Shown here one piece after another: positions 1 through 8,148 of a DNA stretch of 64,000 nt. This stretch comes from an uncultured Ruminococcus sp. (lineage in GTDB: Bacteria; Bacillota; Clostridia; Oscillospirales; Ruminococcaceae). The stretch covers positions 1 to 64,000 of the forward strand of contig CAJTYV010000013.1 of the NCBI GenBank assembly GCA_910584195.1, in the 5' to 3' direction. Each line of letters opens with the position of its first letter. The stretch's first letter is position 1. The notes below the pieces were generated by a model, which was not told the DNA's origin, did no database searches, and was given only the letters and a program-made list of their open reading frames with translations. The position numbers and the translations under genes are program-made.

Positions 1-382
1 AACAATTTGTAAACTTTGCCTTATGGGTATTGACCTTTATTTGCAGGTCTTAAAAAATGCCATTTTTATGCTGTTTTCTGCGGTTACAACTCCGAAATCT
101 TCAGAAATCCGATTTTGCAACCCCTTTTCTGAAAACTTTATAAACCTCGTAAAATTGCGGTCGGCTTTGCCGTCCGCTGTAAGTGTGTCGGGGTCACAAC
201 CCCGACACTTTAACTTGCAATGAAATAAATACCCCTCAACCCACCCGAATTCCCCTGAATCCGCCCATTTTCAAACGTTGCCACAAACGCCCTAAATTTG
301 CCCTGACTGCTTTCAGGGTAAACTTACCCCACCGTCTGCCGAACCTCGCCGTACAGGGCAACGTCGTGCGAACCGCGGCGAG
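1..382. other. Intergenic stretch with short inverted repeats
   Basis: I see no convincing gene here on either strand. The stretch lies downstream of the last minus-strand gene of the first cluster and holds several small inverted repeats: a strong stem at 185-208, and a weaker one (CCCTGA...TCAGGG) near 300-320. The open frames that cross it have no ribosome site and no protein-like composition. It may hold the 3' end of the operon or a boundary of the element. Confidence 0.5.
185..208. terminator. GC-rich hairpin, probable terminator
   Basis: GTGTCGGGG and CCCCGACAC form a perfect 9-bp stem around a 6-base loop. A short T-run (TTTAA) follows on the plus strand. On the minus strand the hairpin lies downstream of the gene ending at 383, but its T-run there is weak, so the direction of use is uncertain. 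Confidence 0.5.
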
Positions 383-619
383 TTACTGCTCCGACTGATT
401 TTCAGATTCAGCCGAAACGTCTTTTTTGGTTTTGCGAGGCGGTTTCTTAGCTGCCGTCAGTTCTATAAATTCACGGACGTTGGACGGCACATATTTCTGA
501 TATAGCTGCTCTGCAAACTTTTCAAGTTCCTCCGACAGCTTCAGATTTTTCTGCCCCAGATACATTTCCAGAGCCGTTAATTTCTCAGCGTCAATGCTCA
601 CTGCAACCGATTTTTTCAT
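383..619 (-). CDS. DUF6103-like small protein
   Basis: This 78-residue protein starts MKKSVAVSIDAEKL. It has a helical, charged middle with YVPSNVREFIE near residues 43-53 and a Lys-rich then Glu/Ser-rich tail. The pattern matches the small DUF6103-type proteins found on Firmicutes conjugative elements, recalled from general knowledge and not searched. Its ATG overlaps the stop of the upstream ArdA-like gene by 4 bases, which suggests translational coupling. The function is unknown. A ribbon-helix-helix-like regulator is possible but not shown. Confidence 0.6.
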   Translation of the reverse strand: MKKSVAVSIDAEKLTALEMYLGQKNLKLSEELEKFAEQLYQKYVPSNVREFIELTAAKKPPRKTKKDVSAESENQSEQ

Positions 620-1254
620 AAGCTCATACCTCCCATTTCCATTTCAAAATCTTCTTCAAATTCCTCGTCGAGCTGCTGTTCAGGCTGAACAGTCAGCACT
701 GAATACAAATCCTGCCCTCTGCCTGAGATCTCTCCGTAGGAAGTAATTTCGCCCTGTTTATGTGCCAGAACTTCCTGTCCAAAATCAAACAGATCTGTGT
801 TTTCAAGAATTGCAGAATCAAAATCCGCAGGCAGATTTTTCATCAGATAGGCCCTTCCAAAATCGCTCTGATCGAAAATATTTCTGTCAAATTGATATTC
901 ATCAAGCCTGCCGATACAGTCAAGCGTATCTGAAATTTCACAAATACTTTCCAATTCCATAACCGCTTTAATCTTCACAAAATTGTCGTGAGAAAGCTGT
1001 GAAATCTGCTTTGCAAGTTCGTTTAATGTACCGATTTTATGTGCATCATCACACGCTAAATTCGGCAGTGACGACTGAAAATCCAAGCATATTCCATTAT
1101 AAAAATCAGAAGTAATTTCCGTTTCACACGGCAGCGATATCCATTGTGCCTGTTCTATTTTTTCATCTTCCGGTACGATCAGCAGACGAAAAAAACATTT
1201 CTCAGGTCTGCCGATTTCGATATTGATATCAGGCGGTTCATAGCCCGAAGTCAC
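616..1254 (-). CDS. ArdA-like antirestriction protein
   Basis: A 212-residue acidic protein resembling the ArdA family, DNA mimics that inhibit type I restriction enzymes by occupying their DNA site. The ArdA-like part includes LGRLDEYQF-type and DFGRAYLMKNLP segments (about residues 118-145) and the following FDFGQEVLAHKQG. The start used here is GTG at 1254. The frame stays open upstream to a TAG at 1264-1266, beyond which another ArdA C-terminal segment is encoded in the same frame, so this may be the second half of a double ArdA. The tail EEDFEMEMGGMSL is acidic and Met-rich like those of several neighbours. Confidence 0.65.
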   Translation of the reverse strand: MTSGYEPPDINIEIGRPEKCFFRLLIVPEDEKIEQAQWISLPCETEITSDFYNGICLDFQSSLPNLACDDAHKIGTLNELAKQISQLSHDNFVKIKAVMELESICEISDTLDCIGRLDEYQFDRNIFDQSDFGRAYLMKNLPADFDSAILENTDLFDFGQEVLAHKQGEITSYGEISGRGQDLYSVLTVQPEQQLDEEFEEDFEMEMGGMSL

Positions 1255-1263
1255 GCAGTAATG

Positions 1264-1396
1264 CTAGTCAATAAACACACCGCCCTCACGTTCCTGCATC
1301 AGTCTGCCAACTTTTTCACAGTCAAGCAGTTCCAGAATCTCATCGGAACAACTTTCAAGTTCGGGGATCATTTTTTTTCAATTACCGTTTTGAAAT
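1264..1396 (-). pseudogene. ArdA C-terminal fragment cut by IS3
   Basis: From the IS3 edge the minus strand reads ..FKTVIEKKMIPELESCSDE.., then ELLDCEKVGRLMQ, then GGVFID and TAG. This matches the C-terminal part of the ArdA-like protein at 10732-11472 (LSLFTVIKGVEDYYGIGR ... FIDYGNLGRHIAEE). The 5' part of the gene is missing because the insertion sequence abuts it. The frame continues without shift past the TAG into the ArdA-like gene ending at 616. Confidence 0.6.
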
Positions 1397-1432
1397 TGTC
1401 AATAATACTTGACACATTTTTGGAAATATTTT

Positions 1433-2338
1433 TCAAGCAGCAAGGAGAATATTTTCGTAAAAGAGGCTTCTCTTGAGAACCGGAGGCAGACCGCCATTAG
1501 CAGAACAGATACGGCGGTTGTTCCAGTAGCTCATAAAATATCTCCAGATCATTGTCTTTAATTCTTCCATCGTGTAATTTTCAGACTTATCACCACGGCT
1601 GTAGAAAAGTTCGTCTTTCATTCTTCCCCAAATACTTTCGCATCGTGCATTATCGTGGCATCTGCCGCCGGAGCTGTTCATACTCTGAACGATTTCATAT
1701 TTTTGTACTGCCATGCGATATTCTGTACTCGTATATTGACTTCCCCTGTCAGAATGTATGATGCAGCCTTTGATGTCCGGATAGGCTTTCTTTGCATTTT
1801 CAAGCGTGCGGCGGCACAGCGAAGCCTTCATATTATCTTCAATAGCCAGTCCCAGCGGCATCAGATCAAAACAATCAAATATAGCCGAAACATAGACCTT
1901 TCCATCGCAGCTCTTTAATTCGCTGATGTCGGTCACCGCCTTTTCAAGCGGCTTATCGGCGCTGAAATCACGCTTTAAAAGATCGTCGGATTTATGTGCT
2001 TCACGATCGGCTTTGGTGATCCCATTAGGCTTTCTGCGAGGCTTGTGGAGCATTCCTATTTGCTCCATAACCTTACGAACCGTACCTTCGCTTGGAATAT
2101 TGATGCTGATCTTGCCCATTTTCTTCTTCAGCTGTAATGCAAGGTACATACGCTCTCGTCCATAAGCGTCATTATATTTGTCCTCGTTATGAATCTTCAT
2201 CATTTCTTTAGCAAGCGATTCGTATTTCCACGGTTTGTTTTTTCGGGCAAGATAATCGTAAAAAGCCTGTCTGCTAACCTTTAAGGCTCTGCAATAGAAG
2301 CTGATATTTCCTGTGTTTCTGCCGTCATCGGTTCTCAT
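1433..2338 (-). CDS. IS3 OrfB transposase (DDE integrase core)
   Basis: A 301-residue transposase subunit that catalyses strand transfer. The N-terminal part is an HTH_21-like region (FYDYLARKNKPW, YNDAYGRERMY). The rve/DDE core shows D137 in AVTDIS, D197 in HSDRGSQYT and E234 in NARCESIWG, close to the D-D-35-E spacing of the IS3 family. The C-terminal YWNNRR motif is also typical. It starts 11 bases after the orfA stop in another frame; IS3 elements often fuse the two frames by -1 frameshifting. It looks intact. Confidence 0.9.
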   Translation of the reverse strand: MRTDDGRNTGNISFYCRALKVSRQAFYDYLARKNKPWKYESLAKEMMKIHNEDKYNDAYGRERMYLALQLKKKMGKISINIPSEGTVRKVMEQIGMLHKPRRKPNGITKADREAHKSDDLLKRDFSADKPLEKAVTDISELKSCDGKVYVSAIFDCFDLMPLGLAIEDNMKASLCRRTLENAKKAYPDIKGCIIHSDRGSQYTSTEYRMAVQKYEIVQSMNSSGGRCHDNARCESIWGRMKDELFYSRGDKSENYTMEELKTMIWRYFMSYWNNRRICSANGGLPPVLKRSLFYENILLAA

Positions 2339-2349
2339 GGCAATGAACT

Positions 2350-2700
2350 TTAACCGTTCTTCTTTCCCGACCTCTGACGGCTCGCAGCGAAAAAAGCTGA
2401 TGCTTCCTCCAGAAATTCGTTCAGTTCTTTCAATTCCCTATTGTCTCTTTCCAGTTCTTTTATTCGCTTGTTGGCTGCTTGCAGCTGCTGTGCAATATTC
2501 AGCGAATCTTCCGGACAACGCGTTCCGGAGCCTGTGTCTATCTCACCGCTCCGTGCCTTTCTCAGCCACGTTCCAAGCGTTCCCTTGGGAATGCTCAGCT
2601 CATCGGCCGCTGCCTTGTTTCCAATCTCTTTCGCTAACTTTATCGCTTGCTTTTTGAATTCTTCATCATATTGTTTCCCTGTTCCCATTTCTGACACCAT
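2350..2700 (-). CDS. IS3 OrfA helix-turn-helix protein
   Basis: A 116-residue OrfA of the IS3 family. It begins with an HTH_8-like DNA-binding segment (QYDEEFKKQAIKLAKEIGN ... GTLGTWLRKARSG, residues 9-51). A coiled coil with leucine heptads follows (about residues 69-95), the usual dimerization segment. It is expected to bind the element's ends and to supply the N-terminal half of an OrfAB fusion transposase. Confidence 0.85.
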   Translation of the reverse strand: MVSEMGTGKQYDEEFKKQAIKLAKEIGNKAAADELSIPKGTLGTWLRKARSGEIDTGSGTRCPEDSLNIAQQLQAANKRIKELERDNRELKELNEFLEEASAFFAASRQRSGKKNG

Positions 2701-2737
2701 CCTTCTTTTTTATTATAATTTGTTTCTTTGGATTGTG

Positions 2738-3268
2738 TCAAGTTTTATTATACAACATCACTTCCAGTGCCTTTTCGTAATCGGATAAGCTGCATTCTGT
2801 AGGCTCTACAGAATGCTGTGTTTCTTCCTGAATCCCCGCTGTTTCTATAGTTGAAATTGGCGTATTTTCGGTACTTTGAACCGTTTCTGTCTGCGTTGAT
2901 TCAGCAGATTTTTTCGTAGTATTTTCAGTGGTTGATTCAGAAAAATAAATTGGATTTTCTGCATTATCATCAGCGGTTTTTGTATCAGTGTTCTGCTCAT
3001 TATTTTGCAGATTCTCCTGATTTTTTTCTTTCTGCTGATTGATCACATCAGTTGACTGTACGGTCATTTCAGATTGAATTTTTGCCGTTGTAGCAGTTAC
3101 TTCAACAGTTGTAATTTCTGCAATTTCAGTCGTTACAGCAGTAGTTGAAATTGACGTTATCTGCGTTGTCTGAACAATCGGTATTTCCGCAGTTTCCTGC
3201 GTGTTTTCTACAGCTCCGCATGATGACAGCAGTGCGATCAGGATCGGGATAAGCATTGATTTTTTCAT
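2738..3268 (-). CDS. Thr/Ser-rich lipoprotein, 3' end cut by IS3
   Basis: A secreted lipoprotein, judged from the signal peptide and lipobox at its start (MKKSMLIPILIALLSSCGAV, Cys near residue 19). The rest is a low-complexity Thr/Ser/Glu/Gln-rich stalk with no recognised fold. I chose the ATG at 3268 because AAGGAGCTGACCA precedes it; a longer in-frame start at 3313 lacks such a site. The last codons (YNKT) come from the IS3 terminal repeat, so the original C-terminus after YEKALEVM is lost. It is possibly surface-anchored; the role is unknown. Confidence 0.65.
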   Translation of the reverse strand: MKKSMLIPILIALLSSCGAVENTQETAEIPIVQTTQITSISTTAVTTEIAEITTVEVTATTAKIQSEMTVQSTDVINQQKEKNQENLQNNEQNTDTKTADDNAENPIYFSESTTENTTKKSAESTQTETVQSTENTPISTIETAGIQEETQHSVEPTECSLSDYEKALEVMLYNKT

Positions 3269-3415
3269 ATTGGTCAGCTCCTTGTATTTAATTTTCTGAC
3301 CCAACAATACCATAAAATCAACGCAATATCCAGACTTTTCACGAAAGTTCTACCTTTTAAATAAGGCGGTGAGCGGATTTTTGGGCATAACTTATCAAGC
3401 ATTATGCTGCTCCTT

Positions 3416-3799
3416 TCACTGCATGGTTAAATCCAATTCTTCGGGTTCCTCAAAATCCTCGTCAATTGTATTTTCCAAAACGATAATGGGATTTTCAAAC
3501 ATAGCCTTGTATTTTTCGATCTGCTCGTCTGTCAGCGAACAGCTATCCCATTCGCCGTACTCGTTGCGATAATTTCCCGACACAAAAAATGTGCCATGAA
3601 CAAGACAATTTCCCACTATTCGGTTTGGTTCTGAACCATTCAGCAGAAATTCATCGTTGCACCAAGCGATCGCATCGCCCTGCGGTTCAAAATATATCGG
3701 CTCGATAGAACCTCCGACAACCGCCTGCATTGCATGGATATCATCGCTGATTTCCGCTTCGTATGGCGGTTTACCATTTTCCACAACAAGAATTTTCAT
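3416..3799 (-). CDS. DUF3846 family protein
   Basis: A 127-residue protein starting MKILVVENGKPPYEAEI, followed by MQAVVGGSIEPIYFE and then NGSEPNRIVGN and VHGTFFVSG. This order (ENGKPPY, VGGxIE, LNG.P.NR, GTFF) is that of DUF3846, a small domain common on Firmicutes plasmids and phages with no established function. The start overlaps the previous stop by 4 bases. The C-terminus EEPEELDLTMQ belongs to the acidic, Met-containing tails seen in this region. Confidence 0.75.
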   Translation of the reverse strand: MKILVVENGKPPYEAEISDDIHAMQAVVGGSIEPIYFEPQGDAIAWCNDEFLLNGSEPNRIVGNCLVHGTFFVSGNYRNEYGEWDSCSLTDEQIEKYKAMFENPIIVLENTIDEDFEEPEELDLTMQ

Positions 3800-4236
3800 T
3801 CAATTCCACCGCCTTCGTCATCGCAGTCACCGCCGAAAACGCACTCATCGCAATCGCCGCAGCTATTGCAGATCTCCATTAATTCCGCATTTGTAAGTTT
3901 TTTGCGGACGGCAGTCAGCACAACAACCTCATCGTCCTTTTCCAGTTCAACCTTTATGGGCAGACCGTTTTCATGGGTCTGAATTCTCCACATCGCAAGT
4001 TTGCCGATATTAAGCTGAATATCTTCAAACGGAAACAAGATACAATTCAGACCATCGTGCTGAAATGAAAAACAGTTTGTAAATTTACTGCAATTCTGCA
4101 ATATTTCAGCTTCTGTCAGCATCTCATTTACACCGTCTACCCACTCCTGCAAATCTCCGCTGCAGCCCTGAATTACGAGACCTTCACTGTTGTTCATTCT
4201 GCGAAGCTGCTCTGTATTGATCGACGTTATACTCAT
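3796..4236 (-). CDS. Mobile-element protein with Cys-cluster tail
   Basis: I recognise this 146-residue protein only as a recurring accessory gene of Clostridia mobile elements. It has a GLVIQGCSGDLQEWVDG segment near residues 19-35 and LFPFEDIQLNIGKLAMWR near 67-84. It ends with a Cys cluster, LMEICNSCGDCDECVFGGDC. A very similar cluster (CCNEHKDCGDCPLNDYC) ends the otherwise different protein at 30679-30954, which suggests a shared metal-binding or redox tail. Overlapping starts and stops (ATGA) on both sides mark a tightly coupled operon. Confidence 0.6.
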   Translation of the reverse strand: MSITSINTEQLRRMNNSEGLVIQGCSGDLQEWVDGVNEMLTEAEILQNCSKFTNCFSFQHDGLNCILFPFEDIQLNIGKLAMWRIQTHENGLPIKVELEKDDEVVVLTAVRKKLTNAELMEICNSCGDCDECVFGGDCDDEGGGIE

Positions 4237-5066
4237 ATTTGATTCATCTCCATTTCCATACTTTCGGACTGTTCTTCCTCATTGGAAAAGAATTCTTCCA
4301 TAAGTGTTGTTTCACCTGTAAAATTTGGAGCATTTTCATCATTCAGCGATATACAGCCGTTTTCTCCGAGGTCTATCGGCTCTTTTACAATTATCGAGCC
4401 TGCATGATTTACGGAAACGCTTTTTTCAAGAGTGCAGAAATCACCGTCATCGCCATGCCTGAGATGATAACAATACAGACCTTTCGGAATGTCAGAGTCG
4501 GTCATTTTGCTGTTCGTGAACAGCGCAGTCTGCCCCTCTATCTCGATTTTCTCAAATTCCTCATCGGTAAAATTCACATAATCCGTTTCGCTGGAATTAA
4601 GAAAAAGCCCCCACTCCGAGGGATCACTGTCCATCACACGGGCGGCAAATTCTATCCGCTCACTGTTGCTTTCGGGATAGTATTCCTCTATCCTTTCGCT
4701 GTCATAATAGACATAACGTCCGCAGTTCATGCCAATATCCTCGTCCGCCCATTCATGCTCAAATTTTATGTCAGGATACATCTCCGACAATTTTTCAAGA
4801 ATAGGATGCGGCGCTGACCATGCTGTAAGAAACGTCAATTTTCCGTCTTTAAAGCGTGTATCCGAGGTATATCCATAAGAATTCCATTTTGTACCCCAGT
4901 TGGCGATACACCAGTTATGACTATCAACATCATCCGGCATAGGAATTATCTTATTAAAATCGAACGAACCCAAGCCGTACTCATCTGTTTGAATCGCTTT
5001 CAGCATCGCCTGTATACGGCGCCCATCTCCCGAAACAGCGACAATATTCGTAACATGATTTGGCAT
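4233..5066 (-). CDS. YubB/Api92-like ferredoxin-fold protein
   Basis: A 277-residue protein starting MPNHVTNIVAVSGD, then FDFNKIIPMPDDVDS and NWCIANWGTKWNSYGY. This is the signature of the YubB/Api92-like domain (ferredoxin-like fold; plasmid and phage accessory proteins) of unknown role. A second copy at 32255-33082 is about 80% alike. The C-terminal part (about residues 150-265) is an extra domain, and the tail SESMEMEMNQI is acidic and Met-rich. It lies between the antirepressor and the Cys-tail gene, with a 1-base overlap at its start and a 4-base overlap at its end. Confidence 0.75.
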   Translation of the reverse strand: MPNHVTNIVAVSGDGRRIQAMLKAIQTDEYGLGSFDFNKIIPMPDDVDSHNWCIANWGTKWNSYGYTSDTRFKDGKLTFLTAWSAPHPILEKLSEMYPDIKFEHEWADEDIGMNCGRYVYYDSERIEEYYPESNSERIEFAARVMDSDPSEWGLFLNSSETDYVNFTDEEFEKIEIEGQTALFTNSKMTDSDIPKGLYCYHLRHGDDGDFCTLEKSVSVNHAGSIIVKEPIDLGENGCISLNDENAPNFTGETTLMEEFFSNEEEQSESMEMEMNQI

Positions 5067-5830
5067 TACTTCACCTCCCTGAACTCATTTTTCAGCCTGC
5101 TAATAATAAAACGCTGACCCTTACCCGTCACAAGCGTCTGCTGATAAGTTCTTGTCATGGAATCAACTTCAAAAACCGTCTCTTTCACTGCAAAATAGCC
5201 ACGGTCAATGAATTTCTGATACGGCAGATTATTTGACATCAAGATCTCATTTTCACGCAGCCAGCGGAACAGTCTGTTTCTGCCGATAGGGATATTTTCA
5301 TCCACGGCAAGTTTCGCCATTGCGTTCATGTCGATGAGATTTTCCGTTCCTGCGACCTGATTCGCAAATTCCACCAGCGGCTGATCGTGCCTGATACGTT
5401 CGTTAAGCTGATTAATTGCCATCATCTGCAAACGGAAAAGATTCTGATACGGTTCGTCCAAAAAGGGGAGGTAGTTTTCTATAAACATATCCTCGTTTGC
5501 AACGTAGCCGCCTGTTTTGCGGATCGTAGGTAAAATTTCGGACGTGATCCATCTCCGAAACTCTTTGGCTTTCGGCATTTTGCTTGAAAGAACGAGACTG
5601 TACAATCCACTTTCATTAATAACCATTATTTTCTGCTGTCCACCGGGGGTGTCCAAAATGGACACCCCTTTGTCCTCGGCGTCAACATGAGTTCTTATAG
5701 CTTTGGCAGTATCCTTGTATTCAAGAATTTTGGCAACATCTTTGCCCACAAGCCACGGTTCTCCGTCCTTGATAACCGTTCTCACTTTACCAAATTCTTC
5801 ATTTTCAAAAATTTTGATCATCTGAGCCAT
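5066..5830 (-). CDS. BRO-N / KilAC phage-type antirepressor
   Basis: A 254-residue two-domain regulator. The N-terminal Bro-N domain (residues 4-110: FENEEFGKVRTV, GKDVAKILEYKDTAKAI, INESGLYSLVLSSK, FRRWITSEILPTIRKTGGY) is followed by a KilAC/ANT C-terminal domain (about 135-254: NQLNERIRHDQPLVEFANQV, IGRNRLFRWLRE, GYFAVKE). Such proteins antagonise phage repressors or act as DNA-binding regulators. AAGGAG lies 8 bases before the ATG at 5830, and the gene overlaps the methyltransferase end by 26 bases. The C-terminal domain is nearly the same as in the protein at 33082, but the N-terminal domain differs. Confidence 0.85.
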   Translation of the reverse strand: MAQMIKIFENEEFGKVRTVIKDGEPWLVGKDVAKILEYKDTAKAIRTHVDAEDKGVSILDTPGGQQKIMVINESGLYSLVLSSKMPKAKEFRRWITSEILPTIRKTGGYVANEDMFIENYLPFLDEPYQNLFRLQMMAINQLNERIRHDQPLVEFANQVAGTENLIDMNAMAKLAVDENIPIGRNRLFRWLRENEILMSNNLPYQKFIDRGYFAVKETVFEVDSMTRTYQQTLVTGKGQRFIISRLKNEFREVK

Positions 5831-7097
5831 TCACATTCTCCTTTTCAACCTCTAAAATAAAACTTGCAACATCTTCCACAACGTTGGTAGTCACGGCATT
5901 TCCTGCTTGCTTGTAAAGCTGCGCATCGGACATTCCGATCGCCTGAACTTTATTAAACTGCTCGTCTGTAAAGCCCTGCAACCGCCACGCTTCTATGGGC
6001 ATGAGTCTGCGGATATATCCGCAATAGACCACGCCGTGCTTATCGGTAACGGTTATCGTAAACATCGGCTCATCAGGCAGCTTGAATCTTCTGCCCTGCT
6101 GACGGACGTTCGCTTTTTCGGGAGTAAGCACGGCTATCGGCTCGGTAATTACTATAACTCCCGAATGTTCGCCCTTATGCTTGCTTATTCCACTGTCCTG
6201 ACGTGCCGTGATACATCTCGATAATTCCGTGATCTCAGGCTCGCAGTTCATGTCGATGCAATAGACAAAATAATACCCCTGATTGCAGGCTGTCGTCAGA
6301 GTGTGAGCGATCTCTTTGCCCACACGCCCTCGCCGTGAATTCAAATTTGGATATGCAAGGTCGATACTGTCACCCGGCATCGCTATCTGAAATCCAGATT
6401 TTGTTTTGACCTTGACAGGGATGCCCATGAACTCATAAAGCCCTGTTTTACCGCCGAATCCGCCCGCCTGACTGGTGAGTGTTATGCTCAATCCTTCGGG
6501 GGAGTAGACTCTGTTCCCCTCTTTTCCGGGAATGCGCTGTATAAGAGTTTTTGGATTTGCGTCTGTGAAAGACAGTACCTGTCCGGCGCATATTTCTCTA
6601 AGAAATCCGACAATATACACTCTTTTTCGGGATTGGGCGACATGATGATCTGCGCTGTTAAGCACCTGCCATGCGACATCATACCCCAACTCATCCAGCG
6701 TACTGAGGATGGCCGCAAACGTCCTGCCTGAGTCATGCGATAGGAGACCGGGAACGTTCTCAAGCAACAGATATTTAGGTTTTTTAACGGCGGCAATTCG
6801 GGCAATTTCAAAGAACAGAGTTCCTCTTGCGTCGGCAAATCCGCACCGCTTTCCAGCGATTGAAAAACTTTGGCAAGGGAAGCCTCCTGAAATAAGGTCG
6901 AAATCCGGTAATTTTTCCGGTTCGATTTTTCTTGCGTCATCGTAATACACCTCGCTTTCTGTATCATACAGCGTTTCGTATGCTAATTTCGCATATCGGT
7001 CTATCTCGCAGTAACCGACACACTTGAATCCTCCTGCTTTTTCAAGTCCTGAACGGAATCCGCCGATCCCTGCGAAGATATCGAAATATCTTATCAA
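5805..7097 (-). CDS. DNA (cytosine-5) methyltransferase, possibly multispecific
   Basis: A 430-residue C5 methyltransferase. The motifs read motif I FDIFAGIGGFRSG (5-17), motif IV GGFPCQSFS with catalytic Cys75, motif VI ENV (113-115), motif VIII QSRKRV (155-160), and motifs IX/X RRLMPIEAWRLQGF and YKQAGNAV near the C-terminus. The target-recognition stretch (about 190-350) holds several short Thr-containing modules: SITLTSQAGGFGGKTGLYEF, HTLTTACNQGYYF, CITARQDSGISKHKGEHSG and MFTITVTDKHGVV. This layout recalls multispecific Bacillus phage enzymes with several recognition units. No matching nuclease gene sits beside it, so self-protection or anti-restriction is the likely role. Confidence 0.9.
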   Translation of the reverse strand: MIRYFDIFAGIGGFRSGLEKAGGFKCVGYCEIDRYAKLAYETLYDTESEVYYDDARKIEPEKLPDFDLISGGFPCQSFSIAGKRCGFADARGTLFFEIARIAAVKKPKYLLLENVPGLLSHDSGRTFAAILSTLDELGYDVAWQVLNSADHHVAQSRKRVYIVGFLREICAGQVLSFTDANPKTLIQRIPGKEGNRVYSPEGLSITLTSQAGGFGGKTGLYEFMGIPVKVKTKSGFQIAMPGDSIDLAYPNLNSRRGRVGKEIAHTLTTACNQGYYFVYCIDMNCEPEITELSRCITARQDSGISKHKGEHSGVIVITEPIAVLTPEKANVRQQGRRFKLPDEPMFTITVTDKHGVVYCGYIRRLMPIEAWRLQGFTDEQFNKVQAIGMSDAQLYKQAGNAVTTNVVEDVASFILEVEKENVNGSDDQNF

Positions 7098-7165
7098 GCT
7101 GCATCACGTCCTTTCTTCTTTTTGCAATAAAAAAAACGGCTAAGTCTTTTTTAAAACTTAACCGT

Positions 7166-7441
7166 TTACATCGTCATATCCATTTCGGGTTCTTCGATTT
7201 CTTCTATTTGAACTTCTTTCTGCTGAATCACGTGGAAACTATCCTCGCCGGGAATCACTCCAAGACTTCTGCCGTTGTCAAAAGCACAATGAACAGTTCC
7301 GCAATCGTCAACAAATTGAACAGTTCCTTTAGTTCCTGATGGAATCGGTCGTGGATCATTTTCCATGCTGTCAAGGCAGATCCTTGTGCCTTTTGGATAT
7401 CTCTGCTTTAACATCTTAATTCTCTTTTCATTATATATCAT
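7166..7441 (-). CDS. DUF4314 family protein
   Basis: A 91-residue protein whose KQRYPKGTRICLDSMEND, PSGTKGTVQFVDDCGTVH and LGVIPGEDSFHVI match DUF4314, a small beta-barrel-like domain widespread on Firmicutes mobile elements, function unknown. The start context is MIYNEKRIKMLKQRYPKG; an internal ATG (M10) is also possible. The tail IEEIEEPEMDMTM is almost the same as that of the unrelated gene just upstream (VEPEEPEMNMTM), and the DNA encoding the two tails is also alike. Confidence 0.75.
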   Translation of the reverse strand: MIYNEKRIKMLKQRYPKGTRICLDSMENDPRPIPSGTKGTVQFVDDCGTVHCAFDNGRSLGVIPGEDSFHVIQQKEVQIEEIEEPEMDMTM

Positions 7442-7448
7442 ACCTCTT

Positions 7449-8063
7449 TTACATTGTCATGTTCATTTCGGGTTCTTCAGGCTCTACCGTTATATCAGGC
7501 TGAAGCGGAATATCAAGGTCGTTTATCCTGACTGACCTGATATCGTCCCTCTCATTCAGTATTTCCGCTGCCGCTTCAACAAGCCTTTTCTTCACTTCAT
7601 CAAAATCGCATCCGAGATCCTCCAGAACGTCATCAAGTGAAAACTCCGAATAGCTGTGATGTGCAAAGGCGGCTATCCTGTCTGCCGTTTCATGCAGTAG
7701 CTCATGGAGCTTCTTTTCGCCGTTTGTAAACGAGATTTCAGGATTCTGATGCATCTCCACAAGTCTCTTTGCACTTGGGATATACTGGGCATATCGTGCG
7801 TATGACGTTCCCTCGGATTCAATCAGCAGACCGTCGCCGTTTTCCTCATCGTAGATCAGCAGGCAGTGATAATTGTCATCCCTGTCGCAGTACATCAAAT
7901 CAACATTCTCAGCGATCAGGTCATTGTCACGCAATGGGTGCCTTTTCAGATCATCAAATTCGGCATGGGGGACTGCTATCGCTTTTTCCACCACGCAGGA
8001 TTTTGTTCTGAACTCAGACTCCTTTCGGAGCAGCATTGTGTTGATCATCAATTTTTCATTCAT
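7449..8063 (-). CDS. Accessory protein with acidic Met tail (family of 35126 gene)
   Basis: A 204-residue protein of unrecognised function and the first gene after a structured leader. Its N-terminal ~110 residues (LLRKESEFRTKSCVVEKAIA, LKRHPLRDNDLIAENVDLMY, LLIESEGTSYARYAQYIP) are nearly the same as the shorter protein at 35126-35521. A ~70-residue insert follows that the shorter copy lacks (residues about 118-190, helical, with FSLDDVLEDLGCDFDEVKKR). Both proteins then end in the same tail (EPEMNMTM versus ETEMNMTM). Both genes lead duplicated cassettes that include a cytosine methyltransferase, so a role in host take-over or anti-restriction is plausible. Confidence 0.65.
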   Translation of the reverse strand: MNEKLMINTMLLRKESEFRTKSCVVEKAIAVPHAEFDDLKRHPLRDNDLIAENVDLMYCDRDDNYHCLLIYDEENGDGLLIESEGTSYARYAQYIPSAKRLVEMHQNPEISFTNGEKKLHELLHETADRIAAFAHHSYSEFSLDDVLEDLGCDFDEVKKRLVEAAAEILNERDDIRSVRINDLDIPLQPDITVEPEEPEMNMTM

Positions 8064-8148
8064 TGAAGTTCCTCCATTCGTTTTGAGTTGTCCTTTTCAA
8101 TAGTATAGCTGCCACATTGGAATCAACCCCTTTCCCTGAAACAAAAAA

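Larger units (their letters stand above)
1397..2754 (-). mobile_element. IS3-family insertion sequence
   Basis: The element has two reading frames, an HTH orfA and a DDE orfB, between imperfect inverted ends. The left end is near 1397-1418 and the right end near 2734-2754; both share the core CTTGACACA preceded by an AT-rich TAATAA-like run. I see no target duplication, and the flanks belong to two different broken genes. The transposase genes are intact, so the element may be active. Confidence 0.8.

Noticed and set aside
4239..4817. A 190-codon open frame on the plus strand opposite the YubB-like gene (and its equivalent at 32159-32833)
   Set aside because: Both are mirror frames of the two homologous genes, lack ribosome sites and have no protein-like composition.
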